Assembly (NCBI RefSeq): GCF_037126465.1 | Contig: NW_026999318.1 | Span: 2,576,447 to 2,640,446, forward strand | DNA length: 64,000 nt | Reading direction: 5' to 3' | From: Ornithodoros turicata | Taxonomy: Eukaryota; Arthropoda; Arachnida; Ixodida; Argasidae | Shown: one piece after another, positions 24,318 to 34,654 of the stretch | How the letters are laid out: each line of letters starts with the position of its first letter | Numbering within the stretch: position 1 is the stretch's first letter | Position numbers and translations under genes: made by a program | Notes under the pieces: model-generated | The model's database searches: none | The model's input: the letters and a program-made list of their open reading frames with translations, nothing else | Told to the model about the DNA's origin: nothing

Positions 24318-25085
24318 GTAGAAAGCGGTCCGGAACGGCCGCTGACTGTCGCTGGGCGACGGAGCACGGAGGCAGGTTGCAAAGCATCGCAGCACCAGTT
24401 CCGGACATCCTGTGACGTCAGCTGTGACGTCATCATGGCATGTCTGGGCAAGTTAGGACAGCTCTGGACATGCAAGGAGAAAAACACTCGTAATACAGAG
24501 GCTGGGAAAGCAAGAGTATGCAAACCATCAATAGCTAACAAGAAAATAGAACTAGTTACACAACAAATGATCCCACCACAACAGGAGCGCAGAACCATGC
24601 GACTGCTCCATCCGAGAGGCAGGCAGAAACTGACTCGTAATGCTTTTTTGTCCTGTATAAAGCCCCGCAGCTGCATCCCCTAGCGGTTACTTTCTCAACT
24701 AATCTCACAACAAAATTATTAAGAATCACGCCAGCGCTACTCCCGTTCCCAAGGCAGAAGATGATAGAAAATGGCGGGAATGCCCGGACAACAGCAACCA
24801 GCACGGGCACGAAAATCGCAAACAAAGCGGGAACAAAGTTGACGAAAGCATTAGTTACACAACAAATCACCTCACCACAGCAGGAGCGCAGACCGATGCG
24901 ACTGCTCTCGTCGACAGCCAGGGATCAAGTGACGACGGAGCGAACGACCGCACGTCTTCTCCCAACGAGAGCCAGAGGTGGACTGACGTAAGCGCCACTC
25001 TACGGGTGCTACGCATGCGCGCGCTCGTAGCGCCCTCTGCGCGCTCCTACCGCCACCTGCGAGAGGCTAAGTGAGAAGAGCATTC

Positions 25086-26733
25086 CTGCGCCCCCTGCTG
25101 GCCGTTCTCATTGGTCGTGAGGCTAAGTGAGAAGAGCATTCCTGCGCCCCCTGCTGGCAGTTCTCATTGGTCCAGACATCATCCTATTGTCTCAGGGCTA
25201 CACTGTTTTTTTTCCACTAATGCTCCTTTGGTCAATCTGCAGTGAAGCCACGGTATGACGTCATCATGCACCTGCGTGGCTCAAGAACGCGTGCGCTCTA
25301 GACAGGGGACCTATTATTTATTGAATCACTATCCCAAGATTATTTCCTTTATTCTTCTATAACGATTGCATAGGAAACTATTGCAGAAGAGCACCATGCA
25401 TGAAAGCTGATCGAAGGAATTCCAAAGTCTTACTAAATGAGACTTGCAAAAGAACAAAACATCCTAACATGTAACTCCATCAACGGCTAATAAGAGGACT
25501 AGGCACTCAACAAATCAACGCGCGCAGAACTCAGGGCAGCACTATCGTCAAGACGACAATGTTCCTTGTCAAAAAAAAGACAAAATACAAAGCGTTAACA
25601 AAGGAAAGCATGCATATCGGGGCATGTCAGGACAAGTCAGGACAAATTCGCACGACTGTTGGGCAACAGAGGAAAACAAACACTTGAACAGAGTGAAAAA
25701 GGCACTCACCATCATTTTTCCTGTTCACAGCATTCCCTCATTGTAAACCCGCTCGTCACAAAATCCACCCGCATCGTCGAACACCATTCACCAGTGACGA
25801 ACCACACATCCGCACCCCATCAGAGGCAGACAGAACCCCACCGAAGCTACGCTCTTCCACTGACGGCCAACGCCAGGAGCAGAATTTGCGTGCCGAGACC
25901 CGTCAGTGTCCAAGAGAGAAGTGAATCCTTGCGCCCCCTGCTGGCCGTTCTCATTGGTCCAGACATCATCCTATTGTCTCAGGGCTACACTGTTTTTTTT
26001 CCACTAATGCTCCTTTGGTCAATCTGCAGTGAAGCCACGGTATGACGTCATCATGCACCTGCGTGGCTCAAGGACGCGTGCGCTCTAGACAGGGGACCTA
26101 TTATTTATTGAATCACTATCCCAAGATTATTTCCTTTATTCTTCTATAACGATTGCATAGGAAACTATTGCAGAAGAGCACCATGCATGAAAGCTGATCG
26201 AAGGAATTCCAAAGTCTTACTAAATGAGACTTGCAAAAGAACAAAACATCCTAACATGTAACTCCATCAACGGCTAATAAGAGGACTAGGCACTCAACAA
26301 ATCAACGCGCGCAGAACTCAGGGCAGCACTATCGTCAGGACGACAATGTTCCTTGTCAAAAAAAGACAAAATACAAAGCGTTAACAAAGGAAAGCATGCA
26401 TATCGGGGCATGTCAGGACAAGTCAGGACAAATTCGCACGACTGTTGGGCAACAGAGGAAAACAAACACTTGAACAGAGTGAAAAAGGCACTCACCATCA
26501 TTTTTCCTGTTCACAGCATTCCCTCATTGTAAACCCGCTCGTCACAAAATCCACCCGCATCGTCGAACACCATTCACCAGTGACGAACCACACATCCGCA
26601 CCCCATCAGAGGCAGACAGAACCCCACCGAAGCTACGCTCTTCCACTGACGGCCAACGCCAGGAGCAGAATTTGCGTGCCGAGACCCGTCAGTGTCCAAG
26701 AGAGAAGTGAATCCTTGCGCCCCCTGCTGGCCG
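25086..26733 (-). promoter_or_regulatory. Four CTCF-type motifs in the left arm
   Basis: Minus-strand matches to the CTCF core (CGGCCAGCAGGGGGCGCAG or one-base variants) lie at 25086-25104, 25142-25160, 25929-25947 and 26715-26733. Each is followed at a fixed distance by 'attggt' (a CCAAT box on the minus strand), and the last also by TGACGTCA. All four point outward, to the left. The match to the widely conserved bilaterian CTCF consensus is close; occupancy in this organism is unknown. Confidence 0.55.
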
Positions 26734-26970
26734 TTCTCATTGGTCGTGACGTCATCCTATTGTCTCAGGGCTACCCTGTTTTTTTCCACTAATGCTCCTT
26801 TGGTCAATCTGCAGTGAAGCCACGGTATGACGTCATCATGCACCTGCGTGGCTCAAGGACGCGTGCGCTCTAGACAGGGGACCTATTATTTATTGAATCA
26901 CTATCCCAAGATTATTTCCTTTATTCTTCTATAACGATTGCATAGGAAACTATTGCAGAAGAGCACCATA
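25142..26970 (+). repeat. 786-bp tandem repeat, left arm, two full units plus a partial
   Basis: Unit starts are at 25142, 25929 and 26715 (spacing 787 and 786). The third stops matching near 26970, after 'attgcagaagagcaccat'. The units are nearly identical, including a shared 'attatttattgaatcac' block. A further 56-bp duplication of the CTCF/CCAAT segment precedes the array at 25086. Confidence 0.9.
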
Positions 26971-28091
26971 GACAAGAGGAGATTGTGGCATTTCATTCCC
27001 AAAGTCTTACTGTACAGGAAAAAAAAAAAAATGGTTCAGCAAGACATAAAGTCACACACCTGTCCCCCTCGCGGTTACTCTCTGAACTAAATGAATCGCA
27101 AAATTATTAAGAATAGCTCTACTCCCATTCAAGGCAGCACTATCGTCAAGAATATGCCTTGTACAAAAAGAAAAAAACTACATGTAGAAGGAAAGCATGT
27201 CAGAACAAGCCCAGGCATGTCAGCACATGTTTGTCAGACAAGGGGGGAAAAAGCGAAAAGAAACAAAGAAGGAAACCAGCATCAAACTATTTCTAAGCAC
27301 ACGCACTCCTCTTATTCAAAAACAGTGCTCATCATAAATCTGCCCAGGACAATACACACTATTTTTCTATTGCCACACTTTTTTCCAGTAAGGGTCAATG
27401 CATTGCTACAGACCACGTGACGTCATCACATCCTGTCTGAAGAAGACACCGACAAAGACTCCTATTATTTATTGAATCGCAAGATTATTTCCTTTGTCCT
27501 ACTCTTAATGACATTGATTCTCTCATTAAAATTCAACAAAAAAGCACCCCGCATATTAACGATTTTCACCCCAAAGGCTCATCATGGTCATTAGAATTAC
27601 AGTAAACTGCCACTGCTCTTTTAAAATAATAAGTGAGACCACTCAACATCACCTCCAGGCTTATGTAATACATGACCCTTTCTATGCTCATACATTCGTT
27701 GTCTGAGGCTACACCTGCGAGCAAAAAAGGCGCGGAAGCCGGGTGGGCAAAGTTCCATTCGCGCATTGCGAGCATAAAGGCGGGGAAGCCTGGGAGCAAA
27801 GTTCTATTCGCGCATTCCAAAGCACAAGACAGAACGCCTTTACGGGAACACGGTAGCATTCGTATACTATATTAATGATTATTGCATTGCAGTTTAGAAA
27901 TACTACTACAAAACTATAATTTTAGGAGTCCATTAAAATTCTACTTTCTATGGAAACTATAATTGCCCTATTACTTGGATCGCTATTAATGAAGCGCTCC
28001 AATTTTTTTCTCTCTTCCCATTTCAGCCTTGTCATGCAGGGAAGCAGACTCACATCCAAAATAATTAATTTACACTGAGGATGCCGTGCTT

Positions 28092-30780
28092 CAGGAATTC
28101 CTATCCTGCGCTCAGATGCAAGCATTTCTTTACGGAAACCTTTAACAGCTGACTTCCTCAACATGTCGAACACCCAACAAAATCAAACAAACAACCCCAC
28201 TCAAACAACAATCAGAGAAACCCTCTTCTCAGCTGTACCATGCGACTGTCTTCTTCGTAAAATCGGTGATCTGAGGAAGAGAGCAGCGAAAAATTGCGCG
28301 CACTTGTGCTTGACTTAAAAAACCTGAAGCATATGCCAATAAACCAAGAAAAAGACACTCATGTCTGGTATCTGACAGTGCCACATACACAGACGCATTG
28401 TCGCAAAGAAAGCACAGGACAGGGATACACAAATTTCCTTAGGTGAGCAGGGGAAAGGCTTAAGACATCAGGAATAATAGCAGAGTCACTGGACATCGCT
28501 ACGCGGCTAACACAAGATAACAACAACAAGATAATAGCGGCGGGTAAAATTGCAACACTGCTAAACAAGCCCCAACATGCCATCATGACGTCGCAAACCA
28601 GGAAAAAGAAGCACGCGCGCGCACACAGCAGCTCAGGAATGCACAAGGAGAGGTGCTTTATAGGAATTTCTACTCCACACACTCAGATACCAGCATTTCT
28701 GCACAAATACCTATAACGGCTGACTTCCTCAACATATCGAGGAAAGCGAATACTGACACTCAACATATAACAAAAACAAACAAATTCCATTCTCATGAAC
28801 TCTCCTCTGCCGAGCGGCTTTCTCCTGCTCTACCTGGATGCTGACTGTTTCCCCTCATCTACATTCTGAGTAAAAGCCGTGAAGGGAGAAAAGAACCGCG
28901 AAAAATTACACGCATTTGTGCTCCAATAGCTGCAACTGCAAGAAACCGTAGCGCACGCCAATACACTGAGAAAAAGACACCCATTTCTGCCACCAGATAA
29001 TTCTTGCATAATACCACATACACAGTCGCATTACCCTTGCGTAAAGAAAGCACAGGACAGGGATACACAAATATCCTTAAGTGAGCAGGGAAAAGGCTTA
29101 AGACCTCAGGTCACCACACATCGCCACGCGGCTAGCACAACATGACACCAACAACATACTAGCGGCGGGAAGAACTGCAACACTGCTAAACAAGTCCAGA
29201 CATGCCACGATGACGTCACAAATCAGGGGAAAAAGCACACGCATGCACGCACAGAGGACAACGCATTAAACACACGGAGCGCTCAGGAATAATCGTAGCG
29301 TTACCGCACATCGCTACGAAGCTCAACGTCTAACCCAAGACGACAGCAACAAGATATTAGCGAAGAGTAAAAATTGCAACACTACTGAACAAGTCTAGAC
29401 ATGCGACATCGCATACAAAACACTGGTGATCGGGGAAAAGGCCTAAGCCTGCGGCGGATCATCATAGAGCATACACAACTTCATTTTTCTATTTTGCGTA
29501 AACTAAACGCGGTCTGCTTGGAAAACGACGTACAAATTTTCTTAGGGAGCAGAGAAATATAGAAATTTGTACTCCGTGCTCAGATACCAGCATTTCTGCT
29601 CAAAAACCTGCAAAATTAAGCACTGCTTACTTCGTCAAGATATCGAACACCCAACAAAATCAAACAAACAACCCCACTTCCACTGGTAGAACACTATTCA
29701 GCTTTTACGCAGGAGGCTTTCTTCTACATAAAAAGTAGAGAAAATAAGAAAAGAGCAGCGAAATATTACACGCACTTTTGCTCACATAGCTATAAGCGAA
29801 AAAAATAAATAAAATAACGACGCACACGCTAATAAACTGTGACAAAGACACCCATTTCTGCTATCAGATAATTATTGCATAATGCTAAATACTCATTTGC
29901 ATTGGCCCTGCGTGAAGAAAGCACAGGACAGGGATACACAATCTATCTTAAGCGAGCACGGAAAGTCACTTCTACTCGAACAGCTTAATACCATAAAGTC
30001 TGAATTTTTGCAAAGAAAATAAAGCTTGAACAACGCTACGAAGGTGACAGACACATACTAACAAACAAACAAACACTTCTTCGAGTCTGTATTATGTTTT
30101 AAAAAATAACGAAAGCACACACAAAAAATCAAATCGGCTAGGTAGCCTACCAGACGTTGTGCCTTAAAGTTGGCTGCACGCAATGCGCGAAAGCATGCTG
30201 TGAAGCCAACTTGCGGTTTTGCTGGATGCACATGAAGTCCGATTCCAATTGGAAATCGCGCTAAGGACGTGCCAAACGTGGAATTTTCGCAAAATTAATC
30301 CCAATACCTGGAATTCTGTTCATTTTAGCGGGAATGCTGGCGCTTGTGCTCCATTATTCGAAATTTTCGAATGTTCGAATTTCTCGATTATTAAATTTTC
30401 GAATACGAATAGGGTTCGAATATCAACAATATTCGAACAATATTCGAAATTTTGAATATTCGCACACCTCTAGTGAATACTGACACTCAACGATATATAA
30501 CAAAAAACAAACAAATTCCATTCTCATGAACTCTCCTCTGCCGAGCGGCTTTCTCCTGCTCTACCTGGATGCTGACTTTTTCCCCCCTCACCTACATTCT
30601 GAGTAAAAGCAGTGACAGAAGAAAAGAACCGCGAAAAATTACACGCATTTGTGTCACAGGACAGGGATACACAAATTTCCTTAAGTGAGCAGGGAAAAGG
30701 CTTAAGTCGTACCGCTCAGGAATAATCGGAGAATCACCGCTTATCGCTACGCGGCTAGCACTTGAACAGCGCTACGAACG
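28092..30780 (+). repeat. Diverged long tandem units inside the left arm
   Basis: A block beginning 'ctcagataccagcatttctgc' or a variant recurs near 28110, 28682 and 29578. Shared parts follow in the same order: 'gacttcctcaacat', 'aaacaaacaa', 'aaagcacaggacagggatac', 'ttaagtgagcaggg', 'aagcccc/agtccagacatgcc...gacgtc'. A partial unit lies at 30473-30780 after the TTCGAA patch. The spacing is about 580-900 bp and the divergence is far higher than between the two arms. The mirror copies are at about 40800-43500. Confidence 0.7.
30355..30475 (+). repeat. TTCGAA-rich patch, left arm
   Basis: Repeated 'attcgaa', 'ttcgaatat' and 'aaattttcgaat' words end in gcacacctctag. The inverse copy is at about 41107-41230. 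It resembles the end of a common arthropod AT-rich repeat, but the other end is not recognised. Confidence 0.55.
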
Positions 30781-31644
30781 TGACAGATACATACTAACAA
30801 ACAAACAAACAACAGCAGGACCGGCGTCGGGCACTCATAAAATACCCTGCCCAAAACAAAGACTTCGCCAGGTTCGCGAGGCAATTCCATCAGAAACGCT
30901 CGTCCTACCCTACAGATAGCAATGCAAACGCGACTGCCCTTATTTTTTAAACCACTATTTCACGCAATAGTACATAAATGTATCACTCGTGTCACACGAA
31001 AAGGCAAACACTTACTTGTCAAGTGGGGTCCCAGCGCGTGCGCGCGCGCACACACACACACACTAACATTTTCACACTCACAAACACAAAGTCTATTTTC
31101 ACAACCACATAAATCCATATTATTCCTCAGGTCAATAATTATCCTACCATCGCCAAAAGACGGTACAGACATGTATGCTTACGCAAGACAATCGGCCCTC
31201 GTTCCGGATGTAATAGGATATCGCCACTCGGCCGGCGCGAACCAATAAAGAAAGAAAGGAGTGCATGTTCGCTACGAAGAAAACGGTGCCGTGCTTCTAC
31301 GCAGCGATCATTATACAGACGCGTAAATGTGAACATCATTCGCTACACACTGTAGCTCTCATCATTTTTAAACCAAACCGTGTTCATAGGTCTTCACTAA
31401 ATAGGTGAGCCGATAATGACTCCAAATAAAATCAAATAAAATAATCATTCCAGCATCGCTGGCTGCAAGCTTGGGTACCCAACAGAGCAGCGCGCTCCCA
31501 TCAACACGCCTTGGGCTGACCTTACACACCCGAAGCCTTTTCTGAATACATTCTGCAGGCGCTGGAATAAAAGATTTGTCGCGAGGGTACTACGATGTCA
31601 GCTCTGTTGCTGTTTAAGTGATAAAACAGTGCGCCCGAACCGCG

Positions 31645-31785
31645 AAGCGCGCGTCCAAACCGCGAGAACGGGTCCGCGTTGCGCTCGCGCCGCGGGGAAT
31701 CGCGCGCGTCGCGAGTCCAAACCGCGGGACCGGGTCCGCGCGCGCGCGTCGCGAGTCCAAACCGCGAGACCGTGCCCGCGCGCGC
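31645..31785. repeat. GC-rich axis of the palindrome with a 40-bp repeat
   Basis: Three imperfect units of 'gtccaaaccgcgagaccgg...gcgcg' surround the axis (about 31716). Just outside, the arms gatgtcagctctgttgctg (from 31594) and its inverse (to 31838) continue the palindrome. The axis is extremely CpG-rich, unlike the AT-rich arms. Confidence 0.75.
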
Positions 31786-31841
31786 TTCACGGTTCGGGCG
31801 CACTGTTTTATCACTTAAACAGCAACAGAGCTGACATCGTA

Positions 31842-34348
31842 GGGTGCGTTCCAAAATAAACCCTCGAGTCGAGTGGGTCACATGACCGAGTTGTACCATG
31901 TGACCACAGAGTACGCGCCCGGTCGAGTAGCTTTGGGAACGCAGGCGGGACTCCGACCGAGTCAAGATGGAGGACATGTCATCACCGCTGTTATCTCGCG
32001 CGCGACAGATCTGTTTTATAGAGATTGCTTGTCTGGTAGTATTTCTTCCAGATAGTGCAGAATAATTCTTAAGCCCCTCTATCGGAGAATGAAAGGGAAA
32101 AGCAGCTGACAGTGTCGTCATTTATTTGTTAATCTTTTGTGGGATGGAAGACCTCACGTACCATAAGCTACTCCAAATGCATGAAGTGGATGCATCCCGT
32201 TGCATTTTGTAGTCAAAAGAGAAATATATATAAAAAAAGAAAAGAAATGTTAACATCATGACGACAGAAGATGAACAATACAAAAGGTGGAAGCTGGAAT
32301 CCTGGAACTGAGGTAGTGGTGCGGGCGTGATTAGGGTCACGGAAATGTCCGCGGCGTCGGAGTCGAATGTGAGCTGAACGGCTGAAACAAAACACGTAAT
32401 CAGAGCGCGATGAAGCCGTTCTGATAGTACACGTATCGCGAAGCGCGCAAAAGCCTCCTGTTTCATTCACATTGAAAGAAGTCTGGGATTGGGCAAAAAG
32501 ACGGGAAATTCGTGACACAGTAATGTCGTGCTGTCCCTTCCTTCCACAGCTCAGAATTTATCCAACTTCCACTCAGGCATTTATCCAACAGCTAGCCTGC
32601 GCCTATGGTACATATTTTATCTGAAACCTATTCATACGACCGTACCTACAAACCACCTGACAACTGTGAAGGCGAAGGAAGAAAAGTAATATTCCATTTA
32701 AAATCCCATTTCGGACACACGCACACAAAAGTAATAATAGTAATAATGCTGGTCATAGAGCACTGCACGGGCACGGGCTTACCCGGAAGCCGGGGCTTTG
32801 CGTTTTTTATGCGGGCCTGGGCCGGGTGCGGGTTTCAGCGACCGGGCCCGGGCCGGGTACGGGCTTGACAACGCCGACCATGGTCGGGCATGTACGCGAA
32901 CATATCTGGCGAGACTGGACAGCTGAATTTTAATGTCACTTTTTTTTTTTTCATTGGGTATGCTGTATCATGGTATTTTCATCTGAGAACTATGTCTTTA
33001 TTATATGTGATCATGCTTATTTCGTGTAATGGGTCTGGATTTAACACGTGCACTCACACACATTTGGGGACGTTTGGTGTGGCGGGCGCGTTGAGCAAGT
33101 GAAGAGTGTTCAAGAAGGAGGAATAACACCGGTGCATGCGCAATAGAGCGGAAATGAGTCTCTTGATCCGCAAGGTACATACATATCGCCCACGCGCCAC
33201 TGCGCGCTGCCTTCCCAAGCAAGTAAGCACGGAGCACACAGCGGCTTGCCGGCAGAGAAACACAGCCTGTAAAACACAGAGCGTACATACGCACTCTCCA
33301 CCAACTAGCTGGGTCCTTTTCCTCGCTGCGCTGTTCTCTTTCAATACGCGGATTTGAAGTGAGACCAGAGCAGAGACCAGAGCATAGCGCACGTCAAAAG
33401 AACCCCAGGTGGTCCAAATTACCCGCATTCCTACCCTGCGGCATGTGCAACATGTCACCACACTGCGCAGACAAACCTTACGTGTAACATCACAGTACCA
33501 CAGTACCATTTATGCTCTTTAGTAAATCTAAATACGCCTCCGAGCCTCGAGAACACATACAGCAGAGGCGGGCTTGGACAGGGCCTGAGTATGGAAACAG
33601 TCGGGTACGGGCTGGGCCCGAGCCGGCGGAGTCGGGCTCGGGCCGGGATGGAAATCTATAGAAGACGTCGGGCCCGGGCTGGGTACGGGCCGTAGCACCC
33701 GGGCCTGAAAATTAGGCCCGTGCAGTGCTCTAGCTGGTCAGTAACAGCCCTTGCTCCTAATATAGTTTTGAGCGTTTCACATAGAGCTGGGCCTTTACAA
33801 GGACCACGTGGCTACAAGGCAGTGAAACAAATAAACATTGCAGGGCAGCTGTTAGTGAACATATGCTAAATAGATAATGGAAAAGCGACGTACATGAAGA
33901 CAAAATAGAAAGGCGCACCAGCACACTTTGTCCTTTGCACACTGTGTCCTGGGAAATGTATCCGGCTCATATGTCTTTGGGCGTTCGCCTGGTCCTCAGA
34001 AGCCATGTCGCACAATCCGCATCGGAAGAGTGTTACCATTTCTGTGTCGAGTTCTGTATTGATAACCCGTCGTGGAGGTAGAGGCTTTTAACAACCAAAC
34101 GCTCAGCTGGTTTCGATACCGCGCGTTCGCGGGAAAGAGCAGACGACAAAAGCATGCCGTCATTACTCGAGCGAACCTTCCCTGACCGGCCTTCCGAAGA
34201 GAGTTGAATCGAGTTAACTTTCTGGTTACTCCACCTTGTTTTGGAACGCGGGTAATGACGTCATCAAGTTACTCGACCCGGTTTTGGAACGGCGCTTCGG
34301 GTAGAGAGCTACTCCCGAGTTGACTCGAGTAGGTTTTGGAACGCACCC
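31842..34348. mobile_element. Harbinger-like non-autonomous element near the axis
   Basis: Perfect 15-bp terminal inverted repeats GGGTGCGTTCCAAAA flank the element, with the 3-bp duplication GTA at 31839-31841 and 34349-34351. Deleting it restores an exact continuation of the palindrome across 'gacatcgtagtaccc'. Subterminal regions contain repeated 'actcgag' and 'gttccaaaac' words. No transposase or other ORF is recognised. GGG-starting TIRs and 3-bp TSDs are typical of PIF/Harbinger, although the usual target is TWA, so the assignment is tentative. It carries a nested hAT element at 32756-33732. Confidence 0.75.
32756..33732. mobile_element. hAT-type non-autonomous element, 977 bp
   Basis: Terminal inverted repeats TAGAGCACTGCACGGGC are perfect over 17 bp, and an 8-bp target duplication GCTGGTCA lies at 32748-32755 and 33733-33740. 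Both the TAGAG start and the 8-bp duplication are hallmarks of hAT elements. Subterminal DNA is strongly G/C biased ('gggccgggc'). No transposase is present; the longest frame, 151 residues on the minus strand, has no recognisable motif. Confidence 0.88.
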
Positions 34349-34520
34349 GTAGTACCCTCGCGATAAATCTTTTATTCCAGCGCCTGCAGAATGTATTCAG
34401 AAAAGGCTTCGGGTGTGTAAGGTCAGCCCAAGGCGTGTTGATGGGAGCGCGCTGCTCTGTTGGGTACCCAAGCTTGCAGCCAGCGATGCTGGAATGATTA
34501 TTTTATTTGATTTTATTTGG

Positions 34521-34575
34521 TTTTTTGATTTGATTCGGGTTTTATTGGCGCATCAGCTACAAAGGCCATAATGCG
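34521..34575 (-). promoter_or_regulatory. LINE 3'-end hairpin and tail (copy 3)
   Basis: On the minus strand, GGCGCA and TGCGCC flank a loop reading 'ttatggcctttgtagctga', followed by 'aataaaacccgaatcaaatc'. It has the same stem as the other copies and a different loop. Confidence 0.75.
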
Positions 34576-34654
34576 CCAAATACCACTGAAGACTAGTTAG
34601 TTAAAAGGTACATGTGTAGGACTAAAATGAGTAACTGTGCATTAGTATTTAAAA

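Larger units (their letters stand above)
24044..31715 (+). repeat. Left arm of the giant foldback (about 7.7 kb)
   Basis: From outside inward it holds: the terminal 176-bp mini-foldback (24054-24229), an A/T-rich block, a CpG-rich block with AAGATGGCG and TGACGTCA motifs (24309-25040), the 786-bp tandem repeat (25142-26970), a unique region (26970-28090), diverged units of about 580-900 bp (28092-30780), a TTCGAA-rich patch (30355-30475), a CA repeat (31049-31064), and the inner end that runs into the GC-rich axis. It is non-coding as far as I can see. Confidence 0.85.

Noticed and set aside
24276..24683. Mirrored open frames of 60-135 residues in both foldback arms as genes
   Set aside because: They appear on both strands and in pairs only because the arms are inverted copies; they lack motifs, normal composition and splice context.
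25086..26970. CRISPR array or bacterial repeat system
   Set aside because: The units are 786 bp with no short repeat-spacer pattern, and the genome context is eukaryotic.
31594..31841. Separate 250-bp MITE at the end of the left arm
   Set aside because: Its inverted ends are simply the palindrome continuing through its axis; removing the Harbinger-like element restores continuous symmetry with the right arm.
33054..33509. 151-residue minus-strand frame in the hAT element as a protein
   Set aside because: It is cysteine/valine-rich, without domain motifs or homology I recognise, and overlaps other open frames in a GC-rich area.
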